Shown here: positions 25,912 through 35,415 of the stretch, one piece after another
How the letters are laid out: every line of letters begins with the position of its first letter
Position numbering within the stretch: position 1 is the first letter of the stretch
Assembly (NCBI GenBank): GCA_910587695.1
Contig: CAJUNC010000008.1
Location: 30,815 to 94,814, forward strand
DNA from: an uncultured Lactobacillus sp.
GTDB taxonomy: Bacteria; Bacillota; Bacilli; Lactobacillales; Lactobacillaceae
Length of the DNA: 64,000 nt
Direction: 5' to 3'
Program-made: the position numbers and the translations under genes
The notes under the pieces: model-generated
Told to the model about the DNA's origin: nothing
What the model saw: the letters and a program-made list of their open reading frames with translations, nothing else
Database searches by the model: none

Positions 25912-27229
25912 AATTTGTCCCCCCTAAATTATTAAAAGGTTCTACGGATATAGTAACAATGACCGTGTTATTAACAATAGCAATATCAAACTGCATATTT
26001 TGATTATCACCAATGATTTTAGTAACGATCGGAAGTCCATGCCCATGCCCCTCACCTTTTAATGAATATCCTACTTTCAACCAATTATTGAGGTCGGAAG
26101 AATATTCCAGCGCTAAAGTGTTTTGGACAATAATATCGTATCCTTGGTCACCAAAAGAATCTAAACATAGGTTAACAATAGGATCAGTTTGATCTTGGGT
26201 CGCTTCAAGTGCATTATCCAGCAAAATAGATACAATTCGAATAATATCTATTTCGTTAACAATAAGAGAATGGATAGCGCCAGTAACGTCACAGTTGAAA
26301 TCAATGCCTAAGAGATGTGCTTTATCAGCTTTTGAAATTATTAAACTCTTTAATGCCGTATTTTTCAGTAATGGCAGGGTAGCCGAAAATGTAGAAGTTT
26401 CATCAAAAAGATGCGTTTCAGAATAAGAAGTTAGCTCATTGAAATATTTTTTAAGTGAGGGACTCCCTTCCTTTTCGATCACTCCTCCTAGTGCTATCAA
26501 CAAATTTTTATAATCATGTCTAAAAGAATCAATTTTATAATAATTATTTGATAGTTCTGCAGAATACTTTTCAAAGTCATGAAGTTGTTTTTGCTGTTTA
26601 TAAATTAGTACACTATTGCGGGATGATGTGAGTAATAGTAAAAATACAAAAATCACAATTGCAATAGTAAAAAGAATAAAATTAACTGCAAAAATCAATG
26701 TAAAACTCGACATACCAGAATAATCAACTAAAGATTGAATTACCAAAACAAAGAGAAAAATGATCGTGCTCGCAATAAGCGCTTCTTTTTTATGTCCTAC
26801 GAGTTGGATACTTTCTAAGATCTTGAAACGTTTAAATAGCCAAATTACAACTATGAACATAATAATTTCGAAGATGAGTGCCAAGAATACGACAGAAAAA
26901 TGAAATAGCCCTTTTAAACAGAGACTGCTCAAAACTGCAAATTCTGCTATGATAACTCCAACAGTAGTGGAGACCATAAAACAAAATAAGTCATATTGGA
27001 AGTTTTTCCCTCGGATAAAGTAGATCAAACAATGGAACAACGGAACAAGCACAAACCCCAACATAGATATTGCTCCAAAATCAAGAAAAGTAATTAGCAC
27101 TATGTAAATGAATTCGATGCATATCAGTTTTAAAGACAATTTCTTTGAAGACAGGACGTTAAATAAGGAAAAAAATAGAGCAGAACTAATAAAATCAAAC
27201 GATAACAATTCAACTATATTTACTATCAT
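25904..27229 (-). CDS. AgrC-like sensor histidine kinase
   Basis: A 441-residue kinase with about six N-terminal membrane segments (to residue 205), a coiled linker, the dimerisation/phospho site SFRHDYKNLL (His near 240), N-box ILLDNALEAT, and G-box GHGHGLPIV, as in AgrC/GHKL peptide-pheromone receptors. It probably senses a secreted peptide. No AgrB or AgrD gene was found, so the signal may be a product of 24066 or come from elsewhere. Confidence 0.9.
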   Translation of the reverse strand: MIVNIVELLSFDFISSALFFSLFNVLSSKKLSLKLICIEFIYIVLITFLDFGAISMLGFVLVPLFHCLIYFIRGKNFQYDLFCFMVSTTVGVIIAEFAVLSSLCLKGLFHFSVVFLALIFEIIMFIVVIWLFKRFKILESIQLVGHKKEALIASTIIFLFVLVIQSLVDYSGMSSFTLIFAVNFILFTIAIVIFVFLLLLTSSRNSVLIYKQQKQLHDFEKYSAELSNNYYKIDSFRHDYKNLLIALGGVIEKEGSPSLKKYFNELTSYSETHLFDETSTFSATLPLLKNTALKSLIISKADKAHLLGIDFNCDVTGAIHSLIVNEIDIIRIVSILLDNALEATQDQTDPIVNLCLDSFGDQGYDIIVQNTLALEYSSDLNNWLKVGYSLKGEGHGHGLPIVTKIIGDNQNMQFDIAIVNNTVIVTISVEPFNNLGGTNYA

Positions 27230-27629
27230 CTAAATTTAGTTTTCTCACTTAAATTTAAACCAGATAAATTTGATAATAAAAGCAGAAAACATATCGCCCC
27301 CTCTCTGGTAAGATTGTACTCTAAAAGATAGCTTAGAGTCAAAAAATATTAACGCAGAAGTAAAACGTTTTAATCGTCGGTAATCATAAAAAAATCAACG
27401 TTTAAAATAAAAATCCAAAATTTGGATAAGATATAATAAAATTCTCATAGAAATAGAATTTTACTTACAAGTAGAATCAAATTTTCCCGTGGAAGTTAAA
27501 GCGACTTTAGAAATTCAGAGATACGACAGCCTGACGCTTTTTCATGGGTGCTTTATATAAATTAGATGAAAAAAGATGTCGAGTCATTAATTGATATTTT
27601 AAAAATAACCATAGATTGAGGGTGTAATT
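27230..27629. promoter_or_regulatory. Divergent regulatory region between kinase and ABC genes
   Basis: There is no gene in these 400 bases. Two inverted repeats stand out: ACTCTAA/TTAGAGT (27318-27339, 8-base loop) and TAAAATTC/GAATTTTA (27437-27463, 11-base loop). Neither is followed by a T-run, so they look like regulator sites rather than terminators. The region must carry promoters for the kinase/regulator pair (left) and ABC genes (right). Confidence 0.45.
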
Positions 27630-28448
27630 ATGCATGTTTTGAACGTTAAAGAGCTAAGTTTTAAGTATAAAGATAGATCGATCCTAGAAAAGATAAATAT
27701 AACGATCGATCAAGGCGATATTGTAGGGTTAGTAGGGGAAAATGGCGCTGGTAAGACGACTTTAATGAAGGTGATCTCTGGGATACTTTTGTCCTATACA
27801 GGAGAAGTGGAAGTCAATACTGATAGTATTGGGATCTTGATCGAAGAACCAAGTTTGTACAATGATATGACAGTTCTAGCAAACTTAAAATTCTATTGTA
27901 GATTGTATGCTAAGCCGTATTCAAAGATAAAAGAATTCAAGGACGTATTGAATGTCGGTAAATATCTAAATAAAAAGGTATCGAAACTTTCATTAGGAAT
28001 GAAGCAAAGAGTAGGACTATTTGTAGCATTGCTAGCGTCAGAGGAATTGATATTACTTGATGAACCGACAAATGGTCTAGATCCAACTGGTACTGTGGAA
28101 CTATTGAATTTGATAAAGAAGTTATCGCATGAATTAGGGATAACATTTATCATATCGAGTCATATTTTGTCAAACCTCGATAAGATATGCAATAAAAGTC
28201 TTGTTTTGAAGAATAAGCAGATCACCTTGATCGATTCTAGTGTTGGTCAATATAAAATATTTCCATATAACATTAGTCAAAAAGAACTTGTTTGCTTATT
28301 TGAGAAGGGCAAAATCGAATTTAAGAATAAAGGCAAAGATGTTATTGTTTCTGACATCAGTATTGCTGAAACGTTTCTAAAAGAAAACAAAGTTGACTAT
28401 TATACAGAAGCGGTAAGTTTAAGCGAGGTGTATTTTAATGAAGAGTAA
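27630..28448 (+). CDS. ABC transporter ATP-binding protein
   Basis: A 272-residue ATPase with Walker A GENGAGKTT (near residue 37), signature LSLGMKQRVG, and Walker B LILLDEPTNGLD. The short form with a C-terminal extension fits the drug/bacteriocin-immunity exporter class (CcmA/LanF-like). It overlaps the permease gene by 11 bases. Being divergent from AgrCA-like genes, it may protect against or export the local peptide. Confidence 0.88.
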   Translation: MHVLNVKELSFKYKDRSILEKINITIDQGDIVGLVGENGAGKTTLMKVISGILLSYTGEVEVNTDSIGILIEEPSLYNDMTVLANLKFYCRLYAKPYSKIKEFKDVLNVGKYLNKKVSKLSLGMKQRVGLFVALLASEELILLDEPTNGLDPTGTVELLNLIKKLSHELGITFIISSHILSNLDKICNKSLVLKNKQITLIDSSVGQYKIFPYNISQKELVCLFEKGKIEFKNKGKDVIVSDISIAETFLKENKVDYYTEAVSLSEVYFNEE

Positions 28449-29148
28449 GCAAAAGATATTATTTTTTGTGCAGGATACATGCAGACTAAGTACGTTGATA
28501 TTATTGATCATATCATTTCTGGCTGGTTTTAGTATTATTTATGCACGGCAAAATCTTGGAGGTGCGTATCGAGTAGAAAATATATACGCAATGTTTTCTA
28601 CTATTTCAGATTTTTTGTTGATCTTTATGGCAGTGGATCTCCTTGGAAAGGAATTTCAAAGTAAGGCGATCAATATGATCAGAGTCAGCAATCGAAGTGA
28701 TGTTGAGATAATAGTGAGAAAATTACTTGTCATGGTCGGATCAAGTGTAATAATTGCCTTAGTTGCTTTTAGCCAAGTAGCTATTGAATACTATATTTAT
28801 GGTACGAACGTGAACTTAGTAAGTGTTTTAGGGCATCTTATTACTTCCTATGTCCTTTATGGGATATTTTTGTTTGATTTAGGGAGTGTTTTAGTCTTAT
28901 TGATAAAAAATACACTTTATTCATTCATTGCGCTGTTACTTATTTTAAGATTAGGCGTACCTGTAATGAATATAGTTTCGAATATCGGTGCGACTAAAGC
29001 ATTGGTGGGATATATACCGTTATCGTTTGCAGAGAACGCTTTTTACTTCGCAAATTACTCATCAAAGCAGATCTTGATCATGCTTTGCTGGGAGATCGTA
29101 TTAACCATTTTGTTACCAATTATGTTTAGGCAGAGAGGTTATAAATAA
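28438..29148 (+). CDS. ABC transporter permease, LanE-like
   Basis: The 236-residue protein has about six hydrophobic segments and no other motif. Size and pairing with the ATPase at 27630 fit two-gene immunity exporters. ATG 28438 lies inside the end of the ATPase gene, indicating coupled translation. Confidence 0.8.
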   Translation: MKSKQKILFFVQDTCRLSTLILLIISFLAGFSIIYARQNLGGAYRVENIYAMFSTISDFLLIFMAVDLLGKEFQSKAINMIRVSNRSDVEIIVRKLLVMVGSSVIIALVAFSQVAIEYYIYGTNVNLVSVLGHLITSYVLYGIFLFDLGSVLVLLIKNTLYSFIALLLILRLGVPVMNIVSNIGATKALVGYIPLSFAENAFYFANYSSKQILIMLCWEIVLTILLPIMFRQRGYK

Positions 29149-29218
29149 TGCTGAGCATAAGTTTGTGATCAGTCAAAGTGCTTTTAGTATACTTAGGCTA
29201 GAAAGGAAGGCGATGAAG

Positions 29219-29542
29219 ATGGATAAGGCTTTACGACAAAAAGCTCACAGCTTAGTTAAGTTACTGGCAGATAGCTGTCAGCATACATTTGTTCCGACTA
29301 AGGATGAAAACGAACTACTAGAGCTTTTGGCAGATACTTTAAAAACTTTGAGTGATGATGGTGCTAGCTATAAGGCATCTGATTATGCATTGCTTCGTTT
29401 GTATAATTTATTTACTCGGTCGATCGGTTTTAAGGCTGTGACCTTAGCTCCGGAAACAAAAGCTTGCTTTTTGAATTTGGAAGCTTTTATCCAAGGTGAA
29501 GCCTTAGCTGATCTGCGTGGTGTTGGTGGACCAAAGTTTTGA
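29219..29542 (+). CDS. Small helical protein, possible bacteriocin immunity protein
   Basis: ATG 29219 is preferred because AAAGGAAGG lies 8 bases before it; upstream ATGs at 29165 and 29213 are badly spaced. The 107-residue product starts MDKALRQKAHSLVKLLADS, is predicted to be all-helical and has no membrane segment or signal. Size and helical make-up resemble class II bacteriocin immunity proteins, and it follows immunity-type ABC genes. No conserved block proves this. Confidence 0.55.
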   Translation: MDKALRQKAHSLVKLLADSCQHTFVPTKDENELLELLADTLKTLSDDGASYKASDYALLRLYNLFTRSIGFKAVTLAPETKACFLNLEAFIQGEALADLRGVGGPKF

Positions 29543-29581
29543 TGTCTTCCGACGAATAATTTTTTAGATGAGATATTAAAT

Positions 29582-29612
29582 GCTAGCGAGATGAGTTCTT
29601 GCTAGCTTTTTC
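29582..29612 (+). terminator. Intrinsic terminator
   Basis: GCTAGCGAG pairs with CTTGCTAGC (one G-T pair) across a 7-base loop and is followed by TTTTTCT. Confidence 0.75.
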
Positions 29613-29682
29613 TATAAGAAAAGAGAGTACGATATGTTAAATCGTTACTCCCTGATCGTGTATATTTATTTTAAGCTTTTAA

Positions 29683-30669
29683 TTAAGATTCTTCAGTATA
29701 CTCGTCATTATCAGTATCAATATCTGCTTCATCAGAAGTGTCGGTGTCATCGTAACTATCTTCGTCGTAAGTTGCTTCGTTGCCAGCACTATCGTCAGTA
29801 TTTTGTTCAGTAGATGTAGGCGGTACTTTTTTATCTACTGTAGTTGATGAACTTGTACCAGTATAATCTAGTTCAGAAATTCCACCTTCACCAATAATAT
29901 CAGAATCTGTTCCGAAATATGAGCTGATATTTATTTTTAAATGATTTAAGGTAAATGGTGAGTTAGAGATCATGACAAAATAACCAGTTCTTCTAGTATT
30001 AGGTTGAAGTACCCCATCCATAGAATCATAACTATATGCATCGGTATTGCCTTCAAGTAGTGGGTAATCTTTTCCACTATCATCAATTGGAGATGCAAAT
30101 GTGTATGATAGATCAATAGCCTTAGATCCATTATTACGTAATTCGTAGTAAATAGTTGCACGATAATAATAGTCATTTAGCAAAGCATAGTCATGCATAT
30201 TATTTTCGGCATCATCTGTGGGCTCTTTTGACTTTTTGACTTTTTCATACACGATTTTTTTTATGGTGTATTGTGTATTATCAATTGGAGTGGTAGATTT
30301 ATCGACTTTCACAGTGTATGGGGTAACTGATATTTTTTTTGAAATACTTTCGTTATTACCATTAACTGTTAGAGTATATTCGCCAGTATCTTTGAAAGAT
30401 AAGCTAGCTTCTTTTTTAGAATTAAAACTTCTGGATTGGTATGTCTTCTTTCCCTTAGTAACTATGAATTTTGTATCGTCAAAATTGGTTTTTATAGTCA
30501 TTTTTGCTTGATAATCTTTTGACAGCATAATAGTTTTATCTGCAGTCACTGTAAGGTTCTTAGATTTATCTTTAGAACTACAAGCGCTGATAATAAAAAT
30601 TAGAGTTGTTAATAATAAAAGTATAGGAAATAAGTTCTGTAATTTTTTGATAGTCTTGATAGTGATCAT
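29683..30669 (-). CDS. Putative surface lipoprotein with acidic tail
   Basis: The 328-residue protein starts with a basic N-terminus, a hydrophobic segment, and the lipobox-like IISAC (Cys at residue 30), so it is expected to be lipid-anchored outside the membrane. The middle holds two beta-rich parts, the second similar in pattern to DUF4352/DUF5067-type extracellular domains (IYYELRNNGSKAIDLSYTF). The last 45 residues are a Ser/Thr/Asp/Glu-rich disordered tail. Function unknown. Confidence 0.75.
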   Translation of the reverse strand: MITIKTIKKLQNLFPILLLLTTLIFIISACSSKDKSKNLTVTADKTIMLSKDYQAKMTIKTNFDDTKFIVTKGKKTYQSRSFNSKKEASLSFKDTGEYTLTVNGNNESISKKISVTPYTVKVDKSTTPIDNTQYTIKKIVYEKVKKSKEPTDDAENNMHDYALLNDYYYRATIYYELRNNGSKAIDLSYTFASPIDDSGKDYPLLEGNTDAYSYDSMDGVLQPNTRRTGYFVMISNSPFTLNHLKINISSYFGTDSDIIGEGGISELDYTGTSSSTTVDKKVPPTSTEQNTDDSAGNEATYDEDSYDDTDTSDEADIDTDNDEYTEES

Positions 30670-30855
30670 TCCTTTCTAAAATATAAGATAAATAATTATC
30701 ATTAATTATTATATTATCATATCATCAATATAAATAATGTGTATAATTTTTTTATTTAGTTTACATTATTAATAAATGATCAATTAAATTGCAATTTTAA
30801 ATTTGATTCACTAAGATAAGGATAAAATAAAGTTGCTAGTCCAAAAAAGTGTACG

Positions 30856-30919
30856 AAAAAAAAAAGAAAAAATACTATTATGACGGGGCTTGGAGCAAAA
30901 AAAAAAAGAAAAAAAAAAG
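30856..30919 (+). repeat. Poly-A tracts upstream of the AlbA_2 gene
   Basis: Two A-rich blocks (A10-G-A6, and a longer block of A runs broken by single G) frame a short GC-rich stretch. They lie 30 to 95 bases before ATG 30948. Such runs bend DNA and can change length by slippage, so they may tune expression of the gene. The frame is open through them, but no ribosome site supports translation there. Confidence 0.6.
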
Positions 30920-30947
30920 ATTCTGTACGATTTGGGGAGGAACAAAC

Positions 30948-32477
30948 ATGAATTTTATCGATTTTTCAGAGCAGGCACAGCATAAACATTTTACTGAGCC
31001 TGCTGAAAGTAAGGAATTAGAATACAAGCTATCGCAAAGTAAGTTATCTAAAAGTTTTTGGGAGACAGTAAGTGCGTTTGCCAATACCGATGGTGGTTTG
31101 ATCGTGCTAGGAGTTAGTGAAGATAAAAAGGGGATCTATCAAGTAGTTGGTGTAAAGGATGCAACTGAGATCAGAACGCAGATCTTTAATGGCAATAACA
31201 ACCTCGAGTGTATCAGTCGACCGATCATCAATAATGATGATGTTTTGATCACAACTTATGAGCAAAAGCAATTACTCCAAGTGATCATTCATCCAGAGCA
31301 ATACAATTCTCGTCCAGTCAGTGTAACTAAAGGAACCTATGTTAGAACAGATGATGGTGATCGTTTGGCAACAGAGGAACAACTAAAATATTTTGCGATC
31401 GAGCGGCAAGGGGAGATCGATACACGTCTGTTGAACAATTTTGGGCTAGATGATCTTGAACGGGCTGATCTACAAAGTTATAGATCATTGCTCAAAGCCA
31501 AAAAAGCTAATATAGCGACTGATACTAAAGAATTTTTATCGGATATCGGTGTTTTGAAAAAGGATCGAACCAGTAATGAAAATGAATTGAAACTATCAGA
31601 AGGAGGATTACTATTTTTTGGAAAATTCAGTGCGATCATGGATCGTTTTCCACGCTTTCAGTTGGATTACATGAAATATGCCAAGGATAGTGATATCGAT
31701 TGGGAAGATCGTGTATCAGTTGGAGATATGAATTTTCCAAGCCTGAATATTTTTTCTTTTTATAATATCGTTTTACCCAAATTAGTAGCAGGGATCGATG
31801 ATAAATATTTACAAGATGCTGATTTCACACGTGGTACTTACTATGCTGATCTTAAATTAGCTGTCAAAGAGGCCTTAGTCAATGCGCTGATGCATGCTTA
31901 TTATGATGGGTATGTAGCAGTTAAGATCGTTGACCGACCAAGTTATTTTGAGTTTACTAATCCTGGTGATATGCGAGTCAGTAAAGAATCATTTCTGCGT
32001 GGACAAACGTCGATCATTCGAAATTCTCAGATCGCACTTTTATTTAGAAAGATCGGGATCTCAGAAAAGGCTGCAAGCGGTGGACCGCGGATCTTGAAAT
32101 CAGCTAGCAACAATCATCTATTAGCACCCGAGATCAAGATCGATAACGAACATAATTTTACAACGATCCGGATCTGGAAAGTTGATGCCTTAACGCTGTT
32201 GAATGATAAATTTGAATTGGATAAGGTTCAGAGATTTATCATCGACTATGCAAGCCGAGTAAAAACTTTTAAATTCAATGATCTGATAGCTAAGAGCGAT
32301 GGAGTTTACGGGAGTCAAAGTAAGATCCGCCAACGGCTAAATGTCTTAGTTGAAAGTGGGATCATTAATGTTACTGGAAAAGGACGTGCAACGTTTTATC
32401 AATTATTGAAAACTCCAGCCCAGAAAAAAGTTGAAAAAATTATGGATCTGTGGAATTTAGAGAAGAATTTATATTAA
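30948..32477 (+). CDS. AlbA_2-domain / ATPase-type putative regulator
   Basis: The start ATG 30948 has GGGGAGG 7 bases before it; an upstream start at 30849 would translate the poly-A tracts and is rejected. The 509-residue protein has an N-terminal AlbA_2/Schlafen-like domain (ESKELEYKLSQSKLSKSFWETVSAFANTDGG cut by GG, VLGVSED), a central part, a GHKL-like ATPase section (KEALVNALMHAYY, FTNPGDMRV), and a C-terminal winged helix (residues 440-505). Such COG2865 proteins are thought to bind nucleic acid and regulate transcription or act in stress and defence. Target unknown. Confidence 0.8.
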   Translation: MNFIDFSEQAQHKHFTEPAESKELEYKLSQSKLSKSFWETVSAFANTDGGLIVLGVSEDKKGIYQVVGVKDATEIRTQIFNGNNNLECISRPIINNDDVLITTYEQKQLLQVIIHPEQYNSRPVSVTKGTYVRTDDGDRLATEEQLKYFAIERQGEIDTRLLNNFGLDDLERADLQSYRSLLKAKKANIATDTKEFLSDIGVLKKDRTSNENELKLSEGGLLFFGKFSAIMDRFPRFQLDYMKYAKDSDIDWEDRVSVGDMNFPSLNIFSFYNIVLPKLVAGIDDKYLQDADFTRGTYYADLKLAVKEALVNALMHAYYDGYVAVKIVDRPSYFEFTNPGDMRVSKESFLRGQTSIIRNSQIALLFRKIGISEKAASGGPRILKSASNNHLLAPEIKIDNEHNFTTIRIWKVDALTLLNDKFELDKVQRFIIDYASRVKTFKFNDLIAKSDGVYGSQSKIRQRLNVLVESGIINVTGKGRATFYQLLKTPAQKKVEKIMDLWNLEKNLY

Positions 32478-32493
32478 GAGATCTGTTTTTAGA

Positions 32494-32517
32494 TCAGCAA
32501 CAATTGCTGATTTTTTT
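32494..32517 (+). terminator. Intrinsic terminator
   Basis: TCAGCA (32494-32499) and TGCTGA (32505-32510) form a short hairpin followed by seven T. Confidence 0.75.
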
Positions 32518-32534
32518 GTGTACTAAACTGTGCA

Positions 32535-33230
32535 TTATGACCCAGAGAGCATATCGCCAAATTCATTTTCAATATCTTTTGAGCGATAGCGGTAGTGGCG
32601 TTCACCTTGGATCGAGTGAAGTAATCTTTGTGTTTCTTTAGCGCGTTCAACTGTGATCGTGACATCGTCTTCAGCAGAAACTAAAGTGGAGATCAATTGG
32701 AGTCGGTCCTTTTCACAGCGCCGTTTTTGCCGACTTTGTTTAAGCTTTTGGACTAAGTGATAACCAGTTTTTGGATCAAAATCGCTTAACTCGATAGTGT
32801 GCAGATAATCTTGAAGGATAACAGAATCGGCATATTTAACATCATTTTTGAGAACATTTCTAAGCTCTGGCAGTACCATGATGACATGAGAAATATCATC
32901 GATCAGTGCCAAAAAATCAGCTTGATCCATCAGCAATAATTCGTTTAGTAATTCATCTTCAGGTGTTGGTTCTGAAATACTAAGCATTGTTTGGGTGAGA
33001 TCAAAATCTTCGATGTGATCGACACAGCCGACTTTTAATTTAGGTAACGCTAGGATGGTTTGGTTAGGTAAGGCTTTTTTATCCAAGGAACGCAAAACTT
33101 TCTGGGCCTCTTTTTTAGTGTTCCACCGACTAGCCCGTTCAAGATCGTCGATCAGTGTAAGATCTTTTTGCCGAAAATAAAAAGTCCCCCCGTCGTCAGT
33201 TTGATAATAGATAACCTGTGTATTCAACAT
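32535..33230 (-). CDS. Unknown protein, 231 aa
   Basis: A soluble, charged protein that begins MLNTQVIYYQTDDGGTFYF and has a Lys/Arg/Glu-rich C-terminal half, probably helical. No family is recognised. It follows a GGGGGAAGC ribosome site and stands alone, convergent with the AlbA_2 gene. The codon use matches the core genes, so it is probably not newly acquired. Confidence 0.65.
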   Translation of the reverse strand: MLNTQVIYYQTDDGGTFYFRQKDLTLIDDLERASRWNTKKEAQKVLRSLDKKALPNQTILALPKLKVGCVDHIEDFDLTQTMLSISEPTPEDELLNELLLMDQADFLALIDDISHVIMVLPELRNVLKNDVKYADSVILQDYLHTIELSDFDPKTGYHLVQKLKQSRQKRRCEKDRLQLISTLVSAEDDVTITVERAKETQRLLHSIQGERHYRYRSKDIENEFGDMLSGS

Positions 33231-33380
33231 GTAGCTTCCCCCCTAATTTACGCTAAGCTATATATTATGATATCTATTATAATCAAAACGTGAAGGAATG
33301 CTAGAAATTTCTCTCTCGAAAAAATGAGATCTTTTTTCCTTGGATAAATATCTAAAAGGACTATAATGAAGACAGAAAAG

Positions 33381-33414
33381 AAGACCACTCAAAGTTTAAA
33401 ATTCGAGTGGTCTT
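33381..33414 (-). terminator. Terminator of the solute-binding/two-component operon
   Basis: AAGACCACTC (33381-33390) pairs with GAGTGGTCTT (33405-33414). It follows, on the minus strand, the stop of the operon that starts at 37671. T-rich sequence occurs on both sides. Confidence 0.8.
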
Positions 33415-33442
33415 TTGATGTGTTGGCTTTATTCTAAATATA

Positions 33443-34735
33443 TTATTTCTCCAGTTCTACTTGGATCTGTTCTTGGATGTCTGATAATTGGGCATCTATA
33501 TCACCTTCATTTAGTGCACGTTCGATCAAATAGTCGGCTTTTTCCATCACATTACTGTAATGCCTAAATTTGGGGGTCACAGTTGCATTATCCATGATCT
33601 CAGCATAGTTTTTAGTGGTCAAAGCATTATCATCTTTGATACCTTGAGCTAATAAAGCTTGAGTTTTAGGACCATTCATCACGCTCGTCAACACTGAAGC
33701 GCCTTGTGAATCTTCCAATAACCTTGCTTGGATCTTTTTGTTTGCAGAGAGGAATTTTAAAAAGCGCAAAGCCAAGATCGGATGCTTGCTACGTGAGGAA
33801 AGGGCGAGAGTGGAAGTTTCCACAGCAGTTGACTTAACCTTAGGATCGATAGCTGGCATTTTGATGCACGTCCATCTAAAAGAAGAATAGCGTGCGATCC
33901 GATATGGATAAGATTTGTAGGTCCGATATTGCGCTAAAGTCATTGGTAAAAAGGCGACTTTGCCTTGGTCAAAATCATCAGCTGAGACTTTAGCGCTTTT
34001 TTGCAAGTTATAGAACTTCTCACTCATCACGAGTGCTTGGCGGACTTGTTTGGAATTAAAATAGCTTTTGGAGCCATCGGCACTGAATAAACGAGCTCCA
34101 TACGCTTGAACTGTATCTTTCCAAGAATAATCAGCAAAGCCAAATTGGTCTAATGTCCCATCATTGTTAGTGTCTTTAGTAACTTGGCGACAGATCTGAT
34201 AGAATTCTTCGAGTGTAAATCCTGATCTAGGGACAGTAATGCCCTCTTTTTTTAGCAGATCAGTGTTTACACATAGCACAGTTGGGTCAGCTTCCAAAGG
34301 TAAGGCATACTGATGACCGTTATATCTACCAGCTTCAAGAGTGACTGGATAGTAGTCTTTCGTATCAAACTTAGAGAAATGTAATGCAGGATCTAGATTT
34401 TGCATGGCACCGATCGAGGCAAGATAACCAAGATCTTTAGGGGAAACGAGATAAACATCAGGTGTCTGATTGCTAACGATCTTATCTGACAGCCAATCTA
34501 AGTAATTTTTTTGACGGATGCCACTTTCATATTTGATCTTGACATTGGGGTTTTGCTTTTCAAATTCTTTGATAGCGTGATCGATAAAACTATAGCCCTT
34601 ATCGTTACGCACGCCCCAACTGCTATCGCTATAAAATCCAAGTGTTATCGTCTTAGGGGCTTTGAGCCACATAAATAAACTGCTTGCTAAGATCAAGGAG
34701 ATGATCAGCCCTGAAACTATTGCGACTTTTTTCAT
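33443..34735 (-). CDS. Extracellular sugar-binding protein, family 1 type
   Basis: The start ATG 34735 (MKKVAIVSGLIIS) gives a normal signal/anchor; a longer frame overlaps the regulator gene. The 430-residue protein has one N-terminal hydrophobic segment without lipobox Cys, so it may stay membrane-tethered. The rest is an extracellular solute-binding fold (FEKQNPNVKIKYESG, TPDVYLVSP, YALPLEADPTVLCVN). No ABC permease genes adjoin, so it may serve sensing with the kinase rather than transport. It is last in the four-gene operon. Confidence 0.82.
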   Translation of the reverse strand: MKKVAIVSGLIISLILASSLFMWLKAPKTITLGFYSDSSWGVRNDKGYSFIDHAIKEFEKQNPNVKIKYESGIRQKNYLDWLSDKIVSNQTPDVYLVSPKDLGYLASIGAMQNLDPALHFSKFDTKDYYPVTLEAGRYNGHQYALPLEADPTVLCVNTDLLKKEGITVPRSGFTLEEFYQICRQVTKDTNNDGTLDQFGFADYSWKDTVQAYGARLFSADGSKSYFNSKQVRQALVMSEKFYNLQKSAKVSADDFDQGKVAFLPMTLAQYRTYKSYPYRIARYSSFRWTCIKMPAIDPKVKSTAVETSTLALSSRSKHPILALRFLKFLSANKKIQARLLEDSQGASVLTSVMNGPKTQALLAQGIKDDNALTTKNYAEIMDNATVTPKFRHYSNVMEKADYLIERALNEGDIDAQLSDIQEQIQVELEK

Positions 34736-34745
34736 TTTATGACCT

Positions 34746-35402
34746 CTAATTACGGGGAGCATTTTGGACGGACCAGATCGCTAATTGTGTTCGATCACGT
34801 AAGTCTAATTTTGTCAAAATATGGGAAATATGGTTTCTGACGGTCCCTTCTGACAGAAATAAGGTTTGGGCGATCTCCTTGTTAGACAGTCCACGGCCGA
34901 CTTGTGTGATCACGCGCCATTCACCATCAGTTATCGCTTTAGCTCCATTTTTATCAACAGCGATCTCAAATTCCGAGCGTGCCATTTTTGAAAATAAACT
35001 GACGACTTTAGCGGCGATATCGGGATTGATCATCGAACCACCACTATTGACCGTGATGATAGCATCATGTAATTCTTTAGGTGAGATACCTTTTAAAATA
35101 TAGCCAGAAGCTCCATATTTTAAGGCACTGTAGATAAACTCATCATCATCAAATGTGGTCAAAATAATAACTTTTATCTGGGGATATTTTTCCTTTAGTA
35201 GCTTAGTACTCATAGTTCCATCCATTTTAGGCATTCTGATGTCCATTAAGATCACATCAGGTCTTTTTCGTTCAACACTGGGTAAAACTTCAGTCCCATC
35301 ATCGACGGTATCGATAACTTCAATATCGGGATAGACATTGAGGACGATCTGTAAAGATTCCCTGATCAATTTTTGGTCATCAGCTATTAGAACTTTTATC
35401 AT
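34746..35402 (-). CDS. NarL/LuxR-type response regulator
   Basis: Receiver domain (VLIADDQKLIRES, ILMDIRMPKMDG with the phospho-Asp, ILTTFDDD) and C-terminal LuxR-type HTH (VGRGLSNKEIAQTLFLSEGTVRNHISHILTKL). The start MIKVLIADD at 35402 is placed 6 bases after GAGGTG; ATG 35405 directly before it is nearly as good. It pairs with the kinase at 35416 and probably regulates the divergent mannose-family PTS. Confidence 0.9.
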   Translation of the reverse strand: MIKVLIADDQKLIRESLQIVLNVYPDIEVIDTVDDGTEVLPSVERKRPDVILMDIRMPKMDGTMSTKLLKEKYPQIKVIILTTFDDDEFIYSALKYGASGYILKGISPKELHDAIITVNSGGSMINPDIAAKVVSLFSKMARSEFEIAVDKNGAKAITDGEWRVITQVGRGLSNKEIAQTLFLSEGTVRNHISHILTKLDLRDRTQLAIWSVQNAPRN

Positions 35403-35415
35403 CATAAACACCTCA

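Noticed and set aside
30849..30947. Lys-rich N-terminal extension of the AlbA_2 protein
   Set aside because: It is a translation of poly-A tracts without a ribosome site; ATG 30948 is well placed.
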